55,911 nucleotides of DNA, taken from NCBI RefSeq assembly GCF_001039355.2, contig NW_019775486.1:120069-175979 (forward strand), written 5' to 3'. Of the stretch, positions 10,312-23,900 are shown in pieces (positions within the stretch are counted from its first letter, which is position 1; every line of letters starts with the position of its first letter). Origin of the DNA: Lingula anatina (taxonomy: Eukaryota > Brachiopoda > Lingulata > Lingulida > Lingulidae). The notes beneath the pieces are model-generated. The model worked only from the letters and a program-made list of their open reading frames with translations. It ran no database searches and had not been told where the DNA came from. The position numbers and the translations under genes were made by a program.

Positions 10312-10513
10312 GATTCATCTGAGGACTGCAGCCGTTTCTTCTTCAGGAATAAATCATTTGCTTCATTTTCGTACTTGTACCAGCATATCCATAGAGTTAT
10401 CACGAAGAAAAAGTCTGATTGTAGTTATAAACAGTACCCTTTTTCTGCTCTATTATTTATTTGACAATTATGTAACAATATGCCACATACATTGTACTTC
10501 CCTGTGATATTAA

Positions 10514-10741
10514 GGCTTCGTTCACATGCAATGTCTATTTTCTAAATTCTATTTTCTATTTGCGGCATGTCTTATGATCACAGTCTGTGCACTGAATATC
10601 CCGCTGCGTAATTACTGGCAGCGCGAGCCAGTTACTATAAGTTACTATAAGTAACTGGCTCGCGCTGCCAGTAATTACGCGGCGGGATAGCGCGAATAGA
10701 AAATAGAATTTAGAAAATAGACATTGCATGTGAACGAAGCC
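10514..10741. mobile_element. Palindromic MITE, family A, copy 1
   Basis: This 228-bp element is almost entirely one inverted repeat. Its left end GGCTTCGTTCACATGCAATG is matched by the complementary right end, and the inner arms CTGGCTCGCGCTGCC and its near-complement meet at about 10635. It is flanked by TTAA on both sides (10510-10513 and 10742-10745). A second copy lies at 30336-30565. The ends resemble PIF/Harbinger MITEs (3-bp TWA target). A TTAA target would instead suggest piggyBac, so the superfamily is open. The corresponding place near copy 2 (about 6300) lacks the insert. Confidence 0.9.
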
Positions 10742-11303
10742 TTAATGTTTCCCTTCACATACATTATACAACAACTACAATGAACAGGTTCCCTTCACAT
10801 ATATTATACAACAACCACAAATTTATGTAGCCCATCATATACAGTACAACAACCACAATAAAAAGTTTTATCTACTTCATACAATACAACAACCACAATA
10901 GAAAGTTATCCATCATATAATTGTATACAGTACAACCACCACAATACATACCAAGGCGGACAGAGTGCTATCCTGCGACGGCAGGAAGCCGTGTGCTGGA
11001 GATTTATACATATACTAACCTTGGAGCAAGTTGTGTTCCATTTAATTAAATGTAAGGTACCAGGAAGCACCACCCCCTTCTTCCCCTGCCACTGTGCTGT
11101 ATCCTGGCTTAAAGTCTAATAACATTTAATACCAGTTGTAGCAAATTACAGAAACACAATAGAAAAGTGGCTAAGCTTGGCCGAAATGGCCACCCCCTTT
11201 CCAATCAGCTCTATTGTGTAGCGCATAATGGTGTGTATGAGTGAGTATATAATAATTTCTTACACAAAGGTTGGTGATTTCTAAAGAGATATCTGTTTAC
11301 CTC
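10742..11303. repeat. ACAACCACAAT tandem units and duplicated block
   Basis: Positions 10750-10935 hold a degenerate 35-40 bp tandem repeat (CACATATATTATACAACAACC and relatives). Positions 11050-11303 are the right copy of the block also present at 7010-7255, and the homology ends abruptly after CTGTTTACCTC. That point marks the outer edge of the segmental duplication. Confidence 0.7.
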
Positions 11304-12528
11304 AGGTCAGATTTTTCTATTATATATTTAAGTTGCTTACCACCAAACTTGCGGCATTTTAAGGACAGGATTGTAAATGACAACTAGGGCTGCGTGTATG
11401 TGACTTGTAGATAGATGTTTTAGAGAAAAAAGACTGCTACACAGATCTGTTATAGTAGAAAATTTACATGTGAGGTTGTTTGTCAAACCGCAAAAATATT
11501 TTTACATAGAACTTTTCATTTAAGGACAATGGTAGACTCATGGCCTCAGTGGATATATGTGTAAACAAAGGAAAGTTGTTTTGGAAACTGAGAAGTATAA
11601 TACCCACTGGTCATTTTAGGGAGGGCAGCTGAGACATTATATGATCAGTACAGTACTATTCGTATTCGTTAAATCTGGAAAATACAGACAAGATATCAGT
11701 TTCTAAAAAGAAAAAGAAATAAAGGAGGAAAAATATTAGGAAAAGGCACCAAAAATCAATTCTTTAAGACAAAAATTGCACCTGTGGAGGATTCCTGTTT
11801 GTATAAAGTCTGGTTAAAGTCAACAGCAGGCTGTGCAGCAGGATACAAAACATAGAAGTCTTGTTAGGATTACCTAAGAGAAGTTTTGTCAAGGCAAAGA
11901 GTATGTACACTAGAGCAAGGTGCCAGCAAACTATATAAGTAAGTGTCATGCAAGGTAATATACACACAAAAAAACACCTCTTTTTCCTCAATTGTCTGTA
12001 TGCTGGTGATTTAGTGTAGCCACTCGACTGGCAATTCACAGGAAGGCAGATACAATCCTAATTGCTTTTATCTCACGACAAATCTCAGACTTCTGGGGTA
12101 GATCGTTGCTGGGCTGACTCAGTAAGAAGTCTCTGTTTATATCTGATGGTATATTAGTGAGAGAGCAGACGCACTGGTGGACACTTGTTTGGCTGCAGCA
12201 GGCACAGAAGTTGACCAGTAGTGGACAGCACTTGCTGTGACTGGATTTAGGGCAGACTGACCTGCTACTGACCATATACCGCTGACCTGAGAGTGGACAG
12301 CTGGACACAGAGAGAGAGGACAGAGTCAAGGTGCTGTAACCAGTGGATCAGCACACCTGTAACTGAGCCATTCACTTTCCATATGTGTATAAGGAACTTT
12401 TACTTGGCTGGTTCTCTGTAGCTGTCATCACTTGTGGGACTTCACACACGCTGTGTCTTTGGGTTGTCTGTTAAGAGGTCTCGGTGGCAGGCGCCTTTGT
12501 TTATTACACCTGTGCGTTTTTCCCCAGA
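11304..12528. other. Upstream region of the ZIP gene
   Basis: No protein-coding gene is supported here; minus-strand frames at 11764-12329 lack recognisable motifs. The stretch ends in TTTTTCCCCAG (12518-12528), a good splice acceptor 18 bases before the ATG of the zinc transporter. A noncoding first exon may therefore lie somewhere in this region or further left. I could not identify its donor or a core promoter with confidence. Confidence 0.4.
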
Positions 12529-12546
12529 GCAATAAGTTCCTTTGAT

Positions 12547-12604
12547 ATGGCCGTGGCAACAAAGAAAGCAGTGATGGCATTTTTGATGCTTACGTTTGTT
12601 GCAG
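12547..12604 (+). CDS. SLC39A: ZIP exon 1: start codon and signal peptide
   Basis: Encodes [19 protein letters not shown] and the first base of the next Gly codon; the donor is GTAGGT. Lys residues followed by a hydrophobic core form a typical signal peptide completed by exon 2. An acceptor-like TTTTTCCCCAG just upstream suggests this is the second transcribed exon. Phase 1 matches exon 2. Confidence 0.82.
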
Positions 12605-15600
12605 GTAGGTGGTGATAAGATTTACACATGCACGCACGCACACACATACATACATCCACACACACACACACACACACACATACACACACACAAAATTATG
12701 TATACATGTAGTAATTCTTTATGAAAGTTAATGAAAGCAAGTTTAATGTTGTGGTCAGATATGATAAACTTTATTGGGAAGGAATCTATGGAAAGATTAT
12801 AGGTATACAGGTACAGGCTTGTAGCCAGCAATTTTAAAAGAGAGGTTCTTTTTATTTCTGAAAAAAAAAGTGGACCCTGTGGGCCTTTTACCACAAAAGC
12901 TTCGTGTACCTAGATCAAATTTTACCCACAGTGGACATTCTCTCAGAAAAAAGTGCAGCTATATCCCCTGATCCCCTGGGTATTACCTTGATTTGTCTTC
13001 CTTTTCTGTTGTTAAATTGAAATTCATACATTTTGAAAGACTTTTTATGGTTTAGGCCCAGCAGTGTTCAGCAATTTGATGTCCCTCTCAGATACCTCAT
13101 ATACAGTATCATAATTATATCATTGTCTTCTTTAAGGATCGTGATTTTAATGAAATTGCATGACAGGCTTTTGGAATTTTAAGATTCTCCAGGATAAAAG
13201 TACAGGTGGTGTCCTGGCCTCTATATATGTATATACTCTATAAGTTTGAATATATCGCAGAACAGGGCAGGGAAGTCGTTTTGTTTAATTTAAGGCTAAA
13301 GGCCATTCTATTTCCAAGTCCTATCCAAATGATTGTTACGGATCCCCTTGACCTGAGCCATCACACTATGACACCATTCACATCGAGAAGAGCCGAGTTC
13401 TAGCAAGGCCGAGACCTAAATATGGTGGACTTTGAGAGACTATTAAAGGATTCATTCATTCATTAAAAGGAGACTATTAAAGGATTACGCCGTCTTCCTT
13501 TCATGTAGGTCTGCCATATTTAGGTCTCGGCCTTGCTAGACTTTGGCTCTTCTCGATGTGAATGCTCTCTATAGCTGTTGTTCTATAGTGATGGTAGCAA
13601 TTAAATCACAGTTTACTCTTCAAGCCATCAGCGAAAATTTAAAGAAGGGAAAGAAAAGAAAGAAAAAAAAGGAAGACAATTCATTATAATTGTTTCCCTG
13701 AAGGTATTTTTTTGTGCTAGTTACTCAGAACTGTGAATCACAGGGGCTGACGTCAGTGTGTTGACAAAGCATGATGCTTACACACAGTTTCTATAGTTCC
13801 TCTAAATGATTTCTCCTGTCAAGAAAAATAAGCCAACCATGGAATGATATATATACAGCATAGTGAAGGAGTTCTTCCACCTTTGGTGATAACTTGATGA
13901 TAATTTTGGTCTTCATCAAAAACTTTAATGTATTAGCTGAGGGCTATTTCAATTAAATATTTTATTAGCACCTTTGTCTATTATAATTTACATGTCATTG
14001 TAGCGATTGAATGAAATACATGGTGGTTTATTAGTTTTGCTGTCAATGATCTGTTGCAAAAGTTTAACTAGGAAAAAATTTCCAAAGTTCAGAGACAGAA
14101 AATAAATGTGGATACATATGTCCCTTTAAACTTTCATGAAATCAGTGCATATCTATCCAAAGTCATTTCATTTCACACTGAGACTGGTTAAGTTTTTCTG
14201 TGCAGGCCCGTAGCCAGCAATTTCAAAAGAGGGGTTCTTTTTCTGAAAAAGTGGACCTTTATCATGAAACCTAAGTTTATACCTATATAAAATTTTACCC
14301 AGAGGGGACCTTTTCCCAACAACCCCCCCCCCCCCCCCCAGTATATATTTGTATGTAGGAAAGGAATTTTATCTCTGTAGGAAAAGCATACGAATAAACT
14401 TGAATAATATATGACTGTGGTTCATATTTGGTTTACCTTGCGTTTATGTAAACCAGGTTTAATATGAACAATGTTGGTATTTTGATCCTTTTTTATCTGT
14501 GATATGGCAGTATAATTACAATTCATAATGTATACAGCTCAGAGGAGCTCATAAAATTATATTTGAAATCTCTTTAGACATGCGACCTATTATGTTACGC
14601 ACTCATGTAAGATAAATATACTGTGCTCATGTATATAGAACAACACAGACCATTGTTAATAAGTATGAGTAATTACTGTAGCCTACAGAATATTGTATGA
14701 TATAATTCCATGGAATACAATTTTCCAGAGGCTATCAGATTTTGTAAAAAGGTAACAAAGATAGATATCAAATAATTAAACTAAAATGGTTTTAGAATTA
14801 AGCGAGGGTGATGTACATTACTGATGTTTCCATTGAGGATGGTATTCACATGCATCCAGTTATTAGGGCTACATATTTTTTAACATAATTTATAATTATT
14901 AAGAATCTGAGGACCGGTTGACAGAAAATAATGAATGTGTTACTCTTACTCAGATTTACTTGAATAATGGAATTCTTATCAGTGTGGACTCGTTAGTCTG
15001 ATGTTACGCATTCAGATATATCAGATGCATACGCACAGCCAAGCATGACTACTTGTATTATATGTAAATTGCTTTGAAGTTAAACATATTACACATAGAA
15101 GTTATATGTGATCAGAACTAAATACACTTAGCGTTATATATGTTAGAACACTTGGTTGTTAGTGAGAAATGTTAAGAGTATATGTATATAAAAAAATATA
15201 TATAGGGTTGCAGCATATGAATTATTTGACTAACCAAGAGGAAGTACTCAGATTTATAATTTATAATTTTTATTGCATGTCTTGAAAAAAAAATTCCTCT
15301 CTTTCTCTCTCCTACACACACACACACACAGTAAATAGGTTCAACACCTATATAGTACATATACATGGTACTGCTGGTGTACAGATGTAAACTCCAGTCA
15401 AATCAGTTAATGTCACTTGATATTACCTGTGGTTGACATAACATAACACTTCTATAGAATATAAGGTGAAGTTAGTTCAAAGGCAGCATTGTGTGACCTG
15501 TAGTCTAGGTGTGGTCTGGGAGAGGGTGTGGTCTTATATACACTGTACTCTTACAGTGATACGATAAACTTACGGAAAGTAAGGCCACTTTCAGAACAGT

Positions 15601-17895
15601 GGAATTATTAGTTTGAGGGTCAAATATATCCGACCCACTTGAATACTTACCTACGGGGAATCTATTCAGTGTCTATTAGCAGATAAGACGACAAGCTTTT
15701 TAGTGGGTCGCCATATTGGACCCACGGACTAGTTAGTCCACTGTTCTGAATGCGGTCTAATTCTATTTACTGAGTCAGAAGTTATCATTGAAGATCTGGC
15801 TCAATTACGGTCATTTCTTTGGTCAGTGTGTGTAATCTTTGGTCAGATTGTCATCAGTGCCGCATGGTCGGTAATGCTTGTATTAGTGCCAGCACGCGAC
15901 GTGGAGAAAGTTTTAATGTCAAAGTCAGACACCATGCAGTTGACATGCTACGTACTATTATTCCACCCACAAATTAGAAAATTTGTTTTATGTTAAGTCT
16001 GATGGTATCAGTGGGTTATATACTCAGAGAGAAACTTTTACATAGACAATCATCCAAATTTCAGACATGATTTTGCTTTTGCTCAGATCGTTTAAAAACC
16101 TTTTAGAGTGTTTAGTTTTTTTCACACCAAAGTAGACTGAGATGACTCGGGTTTGTAACTCAGCTGATTGTGGTGATTTTGGAAGAAAAACACTTACTTA
16201 AGTAGTCACAAGACCTAAGTTTGTACATTATCCTACAATCATGTTGCTCTTAATATTCTCTCTGTTGTTCAGCCATTTTATTAAAAGGAGACCAATTAGA
16301 TTAGTCTAAGACTACACTATAAAGATACCAGCACTCATAACTATTACCTTAAAGGCATTCTTTTTAAAATCATAAGTAAGGACTTTTTTCTTTTAATTTT
16401 TTTTGGGGGGAGGGGAAAATTCAGTTTGATGGTATATGTTCTAACCATGGCCCTTACTAGTTTTTAAAAAGAATTTATTGACAAAAGCTTATAAAGAAGT
16501 GACACAGAAAAACAACACTTTCAAAGTACACAGAAGATATTTGACTGGGATTGAAATACAGGGACTACATGAAACACATAGGAAATTCATTCTGTGTCAC
16601 TTTGCTTTTTCTTTGATATGTTAAATTTGGTACATGCTTCAAATTATTATGTAAGGCTAATAGCTGTCTAAGCACAGACTGCTGTAGATCTCAGCTGAAT
16701 AAAGTCTGCTTACTTGTGGGTTCTAAAAGGAATACATTGTATTTCATAATATTTTTTAAAAGATGCTTCATTTTCGACATTTTTTGGGGTCGTGTATTTA
16801 ATTCATTTTGCTTTTCTCTTAAAAGAAAAGCTGCGGAAGCATATAAAATTCGATTCATTTTTTGCTTTGAAAAATGTGGCATATTTTTTTTTTCAAAGAT
16901 CTGACATACGTAGTATTGTTTCAGTAAGAATCAAAAGAAAGCAACACAGTCCCTAGTGTTCCATGATTTATAGCACTTGATATAAGTCATAGATCAGTGT
17001 AGAACACCTTACAAGCAGATACTTGCGTCATGCAATTCACACAACTGTCACCAGTTTGCTGGGGTTGGGGATGTCACTCTAAGAGCGCATTCTCAACGAA
17101 TTAAGCCAGGCTTTACAAAGCCGATGACCTAAAAATGGTGGACGTACATGAAAGAAAAACCGCCTAATCTTTTAATAGTCTCTCCGCCTCCCCACACGTC
17201 GTCCCTGCGGGGTACAGTAATTAAATCTCGGCTCCGTTCGCCATGCGGAAGCTACCTGAGAAATATTAAGTGCGCATGCTCATCAGTTAAACTCGTGGTG
17301 AAGAAAGCATGGCGGCTGAAGGCGATCGAAGGAAAAAAGCTCTTCTGTTCTATTATCTTTGAAAACAGAGACGAAAAAGGAATAATTTGGCCCGTAGAGC
17401 AGCAATGAATCGACTATCTACGGAGATAATATCACCAGAGATATTCACGGAAATATTAATGTTCGGAGCCGAGATTTAATTANNNNNNNNNNNNNNNNNN
17501 NNNNNNNNNNNNNNNNNNNNNNNNNNNNNNNNNNNNNNNNNNNNNNNNNNNNNNNNNNNNNNNNNNNNNNNNNNNNNNNNNNNNNNNNNNNNNNNNNNNN
17601 NNNNNNNNNNNNNNNNNNCGTGTGAGAGGCGGAGAGACTATTAAAAGATTAGGCGGTTTTTCTTTCATGTACGTCCGCCATTTTTAGGTCACCGGCTTTG
17701 TAAAGCCTGGCTTAATTCGTTGAGAATGCGCTCTTAGTCTCTTATACAGCTCTTATTATGTGGATTGAATATTGTGGATTTTGTGGATTTGAATGTATTT
17801 TTTTGAATGTTCATAATTTTTCTTATAGTTCTGCTGACATTTTCACCCCATTTTTTACTGAGTAGACCTAATAAGAATCCACACACACGGAATTA

Positions 17896-17926
<31 letters not shown>

Positions 17927-20900
17927 GTTAACCACTCAGTATTTTAGCATGGATAAAATCATTTTTGAGAGGCAAATAATGCTTGTTTGAGAGAAAGATT
18001 TATGGTTACATTTAAGTATTACATGTTTACCAGTAGCATTACATGTATTAAACTATAATGCTACCACAGTAATGGGATATTTTGACACTGATAGGAAAGA
18101 ACAAATATGTTGTTAGCTCTGTGCTGAGCAAACCATGAGAGCCAGTTTGAATGGCTGGTGGCAAGTTTTTTCCTAGTTTTGCAAAACAGCTAAGTCCTTT
18201 ATAACAGTTTTTATGGATGGACAACCTTCTGTAATGTTCTGTTATTGAGTCACAAATGTTATGTTACCTATAAATTATGTCAACATTAATAATCCAATGT
18301 CTTGTCTTATTTCAAGACTAGTAAAAATCTTGGGATTGACAGTATTGGAATATTTGAGTGTCTTGTGATAAGAGGAAAAAAAGATGTGTATTTTTTGAAT
18401 GGATGAATCAGCACCTTAAGTAATTAAATCAACCTAATAAGTAATTGTATGGACTGGTCTCTTAGCTCAGGACTGTTGTATATGCAGGAATTGTTTTAAA
18501 ATCTCAATGAAATTCTTTAAGCTAAATCAGTAATAAAGAAGGCTTAAAACATGCTGTGTTTCATTTGATTTATGGCATTGCCAACTGAGGTATAATTATT
18601 TTGACAAAATTATCTTATGAAGACTGTGATCTTTATGAAGGCTGTCATTAAAAAAAAAAGAGAGGCGGCTAGGTGAAAGAATGGTTCCTTACTACAAAAT
18701 CATCAAATGAAAACTATTTTTTCTTATAAAAATTGTACCAACATGTCATAAATTTTGGTGAAATGCACTGCAGTTTGCACAGACATGTTTTTCTGATTTA
18801 ATCAGGATATGATGATTTTTTTCTTGGTAGTTTTAAGAGACCACCAGACCCCCCAGTCATAAGGCCATTGGGCCTTTCCTTCAATTATTTTACTAACAAC
18901 CCAAAATCATCTGATTTGGCAGGAGTCTGTCTGAAGGTGAACAATAGCCTGCCAAGAGACTACAATACCATGACAGGAAGTACAATACAGTGAAAAATGA
19001 TGGAGCTTGGTGCCACTGTACTTAATTCTACTTTTCTCTCTTAAATAACATGTTGTCAGTTGAGCTTTAAATTATATATGTCATAGTCACTGTATATCAC
19101 TAAATGTGCCCTTGACTCACACCTGATAGTAAGGGGAGTGTTTACTTGTAAGTACTAGTACAGTATACAAGTGGCTCCTGTAGAGCTTTTGAAGCTGTGA
19201 CAGTTATTATTCAATTATGGTAATTCTACTTATCAAATTTGAACAGAATGAAGTAATATTATTCTGTTTTCCAAAGGAGGTGTCAGGTTATGAGTAAACG
19301 TTGATTCAAAGGTTGTGAAAAGCGGCTTGGCTATTTACCAGAAAGTACATTTTTATGAGAAAAAAAAAAGAGTAAATGATAAATTTGCAGGATATAAATG
19401 TGACTGTAGGGGATTTTCAAATGTTTGGAGAATATCTTCAGTGACAAGACAGAGAAGGAAGCAATTTTTCCCTCTTTGTTGACAGGTACGCATGTCAAAC
19501 AATCATAAAGAGGATCTGATTTTCGTGGAAGAAATGAAGGAACTTGTTAATAAAAACTTGTTGAAAATGGGAATTTTTAAAAAGTTCTTTGCAGTGAGAA
19601 AAAAAAAACGAATGTAAATACTTGCTATGTTGCTAAAACAGTGGACCCCTTTTTGCATGAAAAATGATTTTGCATATTCTTAGCAAATTAGAGAGATGAC
19701 AGTTTCTCAGTCCACTTGTACATTGAAATAATGCTGCCAAAATCTGAAGCCACATATCAGCTAAACTAAAAATCAGATTCAAATAATTTTTCGAGCTTCA
19801 GAACTATAATTTAGATTTGATTTCTATACAGATGAGGAATTCAGTGAGAGATTTTATTGAGATAGATGCTTTTGTCTATGTGTAAGAAGTAATGACAGCA
19901 AGATAGTAACCATGAATCTATCTGATAAGTTTGGTATAGTGTGCAAAAAGTTGGGCTTGAGTGAAAAAAAATCCATGCACCTGTCTGAAAGTGTTGGAAA
20001 AGAGTGCAAAAAGTTCAGTTTGAGTGAAAAAATGAAGCAATCACTGTCCCTCCCTTTCTCCCTATGTTCAAAGAGTTGGATAATATATTTGGTGTTGACT
20101 TAAGGCCATTTTTTGACAGATACCAGATTTTGCGTAAAGACCAAATTTCTAGCTGTAAACCCACATTGAGTTGGTAAAAAAATACCAAAACAGCTAAATG
20201 TCCTTTCTTCAGCAAAACTGAAGTTTTGGACATTAAGTCTCTTCATATCTGTGTTTCTCCTGAAATAACACTTGCATTTACAAATATTTCACAGAGACAT
20301 AACTTCAAGTTCTGTTAGTGTTGGGATAAATTTGCAATAAAAGGGTCCTTCTATCACAATCAATACAGGTTCCCTTGTTTACGAAACTGTTCTATCGGTA
20401 TACTACTTTAAAGCAAAAAAAAAAAAATAATAAAAATAATAATAATAATTAAGTTGTCCTCTGATGACTTGCGGATGTTTGTCTGATTTTTGACAGCGAT
20501 CATGTTAAGATTAGTAATGTTGCGATAAAAAAAACAACAAATTTGTTTACTTCTGAACATATTTTTTATCATTAGAAACCCCAGATTTTATCAACATTTT
20601 CTTTAGTTTTCATTTTGGTATCATTTTAGAAATTAAACCTATGCAGTATTTTTACATGCTTCTTAGGACAAGAATGAGACGATGTTTTGTAGAGCCAATG
20701 ATGATAAAAGCTTGACAAATTATAGATATGAAAAGAAGCAATGAAATATTTTTTCTTTAATGAAAAATTTCATTATATTTCACAGATCCAATGAGCTGAA
20801 AGTGTAATTTATATTCTTACACTGAGGTCAAAATGAAAAGCAGATGTGAACTCTAAATTCCAATTTAATTGTTTATTTAAACATAGTCATAGAGCAATTT

Positions 20901-20931
20901 TTGGTATATATTTTATGCATTATCATTATAA

Positions 20932-20964
<33 letters not shown>

Positions 20965-23900
20965 CAGGTTTTGCAATAAAAGCCCATTGTGAAGAGACTA
21001 CAGCAAACACAGTGGACAAAGCTCTGTTTATAGACTCATTGTTTGAGGCCCTCAATGTCACCACAGAGAATGGTACACTATCTGAGGAAGGTCAGTGAAT
21101 TGAGAAATGTTTTTAAAGGATCTGAAATATTTCTATAAGATGGACATGATTTTATTAGAAAGGCCACTTATTTTTTAGGATTGGTCATGTTGTTATGGTT
21201 TGCGACCTGTGAGATATTGTTTGAATTTGTAAGAAATAAATTTTTGCATGTTTTTTAATACATTTTTGTATGAGAACCCCCCCCCCCCAAAAAAAAAAAA
21301 GTTAGTTTCTTTGGGTCTTGAACATTCAAAATTATGAAGCACTAAATGTTTATAAAAAATTTTTGAAATGTGTTTTCAGCATTTGAAGCTCTCCTTACAA
21401 AGTTGAAAATCGGCGCTGTGAGTGGAGGAGAGACAGGTACCATTGTCGAAGGAGGTGGTGGTCACGATGGCCATGACCACCGCAGAAAGAAACGAGACAC
21501 CCACAGCTCACCGCTGCAGAGAAAGAAGAGAGCAACTGGTGACCCTACGACTTCTCCCTCTGCCTCGGCCATGGAAGAAGATCACGAGCATGAGGCTGTT
21601 GAGAAAGTACGTAAAGGGTGTGGCCATCTTCATGCATTCATAAATTTTTTATTCACCTGTACATGTTGATTCCAAATATTTACAAACATTATTCCATAAT
21701 TGTTGATAAAATGTTTAAAATAGATTTATTCATTTTGAATGCATTGAGATATTTGAAAAACAAGTTTATTAAATCAATGCAGGTGCCAGATGCTCTAAAA
21801 CTATTATAATAATGATAATGTTTATTGAGCACTTAATTTGTACAATCTACGAAGAGTAGTTTATAAACATTATATCTATACAGGAAATGAGTATAAAAAG
21901 GGGATATTTTGATCTTGTTTCCAGTGTTTTAATGGCGAGGATCTTCTGACCGTGTTTGGGGTGGACCATGAGGCTGGAGTAACCAGAGCACAGTTTACTG
22001 ACCTGTGTCCAGCATTAATACAGCAACAGATCACTGGGGCCTGCAGCGGGAGTCCTGCCAACACCACCAAGGCCAACACCAAGGCCTCCAGCACTGCAGA
22101 AAGTATGCAGTGGTTGTTTTTTTAAATCATATTTATTGATTTAAGAAGCACATGTAATAATATATGCATACAAAAGTGGCAATTTGCTATTAGCATTATA
22201 TGCTCACTAAAAAAGGCAAAAAAAAAAATTGAACTATCTAACAATAATGGCTATCTGAGATACAGTTATGTTTTGAATTGATAAACCAAGGTTGTCATAG
22301 TAATGTAACATGGCATTTCAGATGGTTGATGTTGATAATTGTATACTATACTGTTATTTTTTCATTCCCACAATATACATGTACTTAATAAGTGTTGTAT
22401 TTAAGGCCATTGAATATTTAAAAACTATTAGTTAAAACTATTGTAATGACTGTGTTGAAATCGGAATTCATTTGAATGTAGCTTTTGATAATTATTGAGA
22501 CTTTCTATATTTACTAAAATCGTATTCCTCTAGCTTGTTAACAATTTCATGACATCCTCAAAATAAGCATGATGTATCAGGGTTATTTATTGATATTTTT
22601 CTATTGTAAATGAATTTTTTCCCTAACTTTCAGTGTATGGGTACGGGAGTCTTGCAGTGTTCATCATTTCTCTCCTTGCTATTGGTGGAGTGTTCCTGAT
22701 CCCGTGCATGGGGCATACAGCTTACCAGTATGTGATGGAGACATTCATAGCACTGGCTGTGGGGACCATGGCAGGAGATGCTTTACTCCATCTTATTCCA
22801 CAGGTAAGTTTGAGATAATACAGTGTCATTGGAGCAGTATGTACCAGCTAGAACACCTCACCTCAGCAAACAGGTGTTCTAGATATGAATATTGGGGAGG
22901 GGAAGGGGCAGGGTAGTATTTGACATGGTATTTTACCAAAAAAGAAACAAAAAATTTAAACTGAAAAAAACATATATTGCCACAGTCACATAAGGTTTTT
23001 AGGTATCAGACATGAGCTTTTTTCGCGGAAAAGCAAAATTCTTTATTTTTTAATTCGATTCTGATGGTTCCTGAGGTTCGTCAAGGTTAGGTGTTGGGCT
23101 CCATGATATATGTTCAGAGTTTTTTGTTTTTTTTTTGAAACCTAGGCTCATGTCTGAGGTATGTATGTTGACAGGGAAGAAATTGTATTGTGATTGTGGT
23201 GACAACTGGTGATCATTCCCGGAGCTGGTTTTCTCCAAAGATCTGGAGACCAAAGATTGACCTCATAGGAGCACTAGTCTAGTAACTTATAGACTTGAGG
23301 CTTTGTTGAGCATCAATTCTGAATAAATTTGCAGTAGTCCCCTGAAATAAAGTGACTTGGTATAAAGTTTAATTGAGTGTCAAAGGTTAACTGCACGTTG
23401 ATTTTATGTATTAGATATTCAGTGCATTGATAAGACCTTCACATTTTTAAACTACTTCCATGTGCTTTTCAATCCAATATTTACAAACAGATTTTGCTGA
23501 AAAATATTAAGGGAGTTACGACCAGTCCTCTTCTTGTGATTAATCTGTTAAATTTTATTATTAATTTCCAATTCCTTCCAGTCACTGGGACTTCATGGAC
23601 ATGATGCCGAGGCGGAGCAGGGTCACAACCACTCTGATATCAACAATATCACGGTGGACAATTATGTCTGGTACACGTCCACGGTACTCCTAGGTAGGTG
23701 GCGTTACAAGATGTGTGCATGTGCGCGTGCTTGTTTACAGGGGAAGATCCAGGATTATTTGAAGGGGGGGGGGGCGGGTGTCCAGGACGCCAAGCCTCGG
23801 AAGCAAAGCCAACCATCGCCCCCTTGGCGTGGGGTTTGGCGCCTGGTGAAAGGCATCAAAAATTTTGGGTGTTTTGGAGGGCAAATAGTGATCTTTGGTA

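Larger units (their letters stand above)
12605..20967 (+). other. ZIP intron 1, 8.4 kb, transposon-rich
   Basis: No coding sequence is supported in this intron. It holds a CA microsatellite (12655-12690), two members of a poly(C)-ended repeat (12814 and 14203), foldback elements (13375-13564, 15583-15757 and 17079-17737), a TC repeat (17897-17922) and the N gap (17483-17618). Runs such as 18000-20900 are plain AT-rich intron with nothing recognisable. It ends in an ATT repeat abutting the exon 2 acceptor. Confidence 0.75.
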
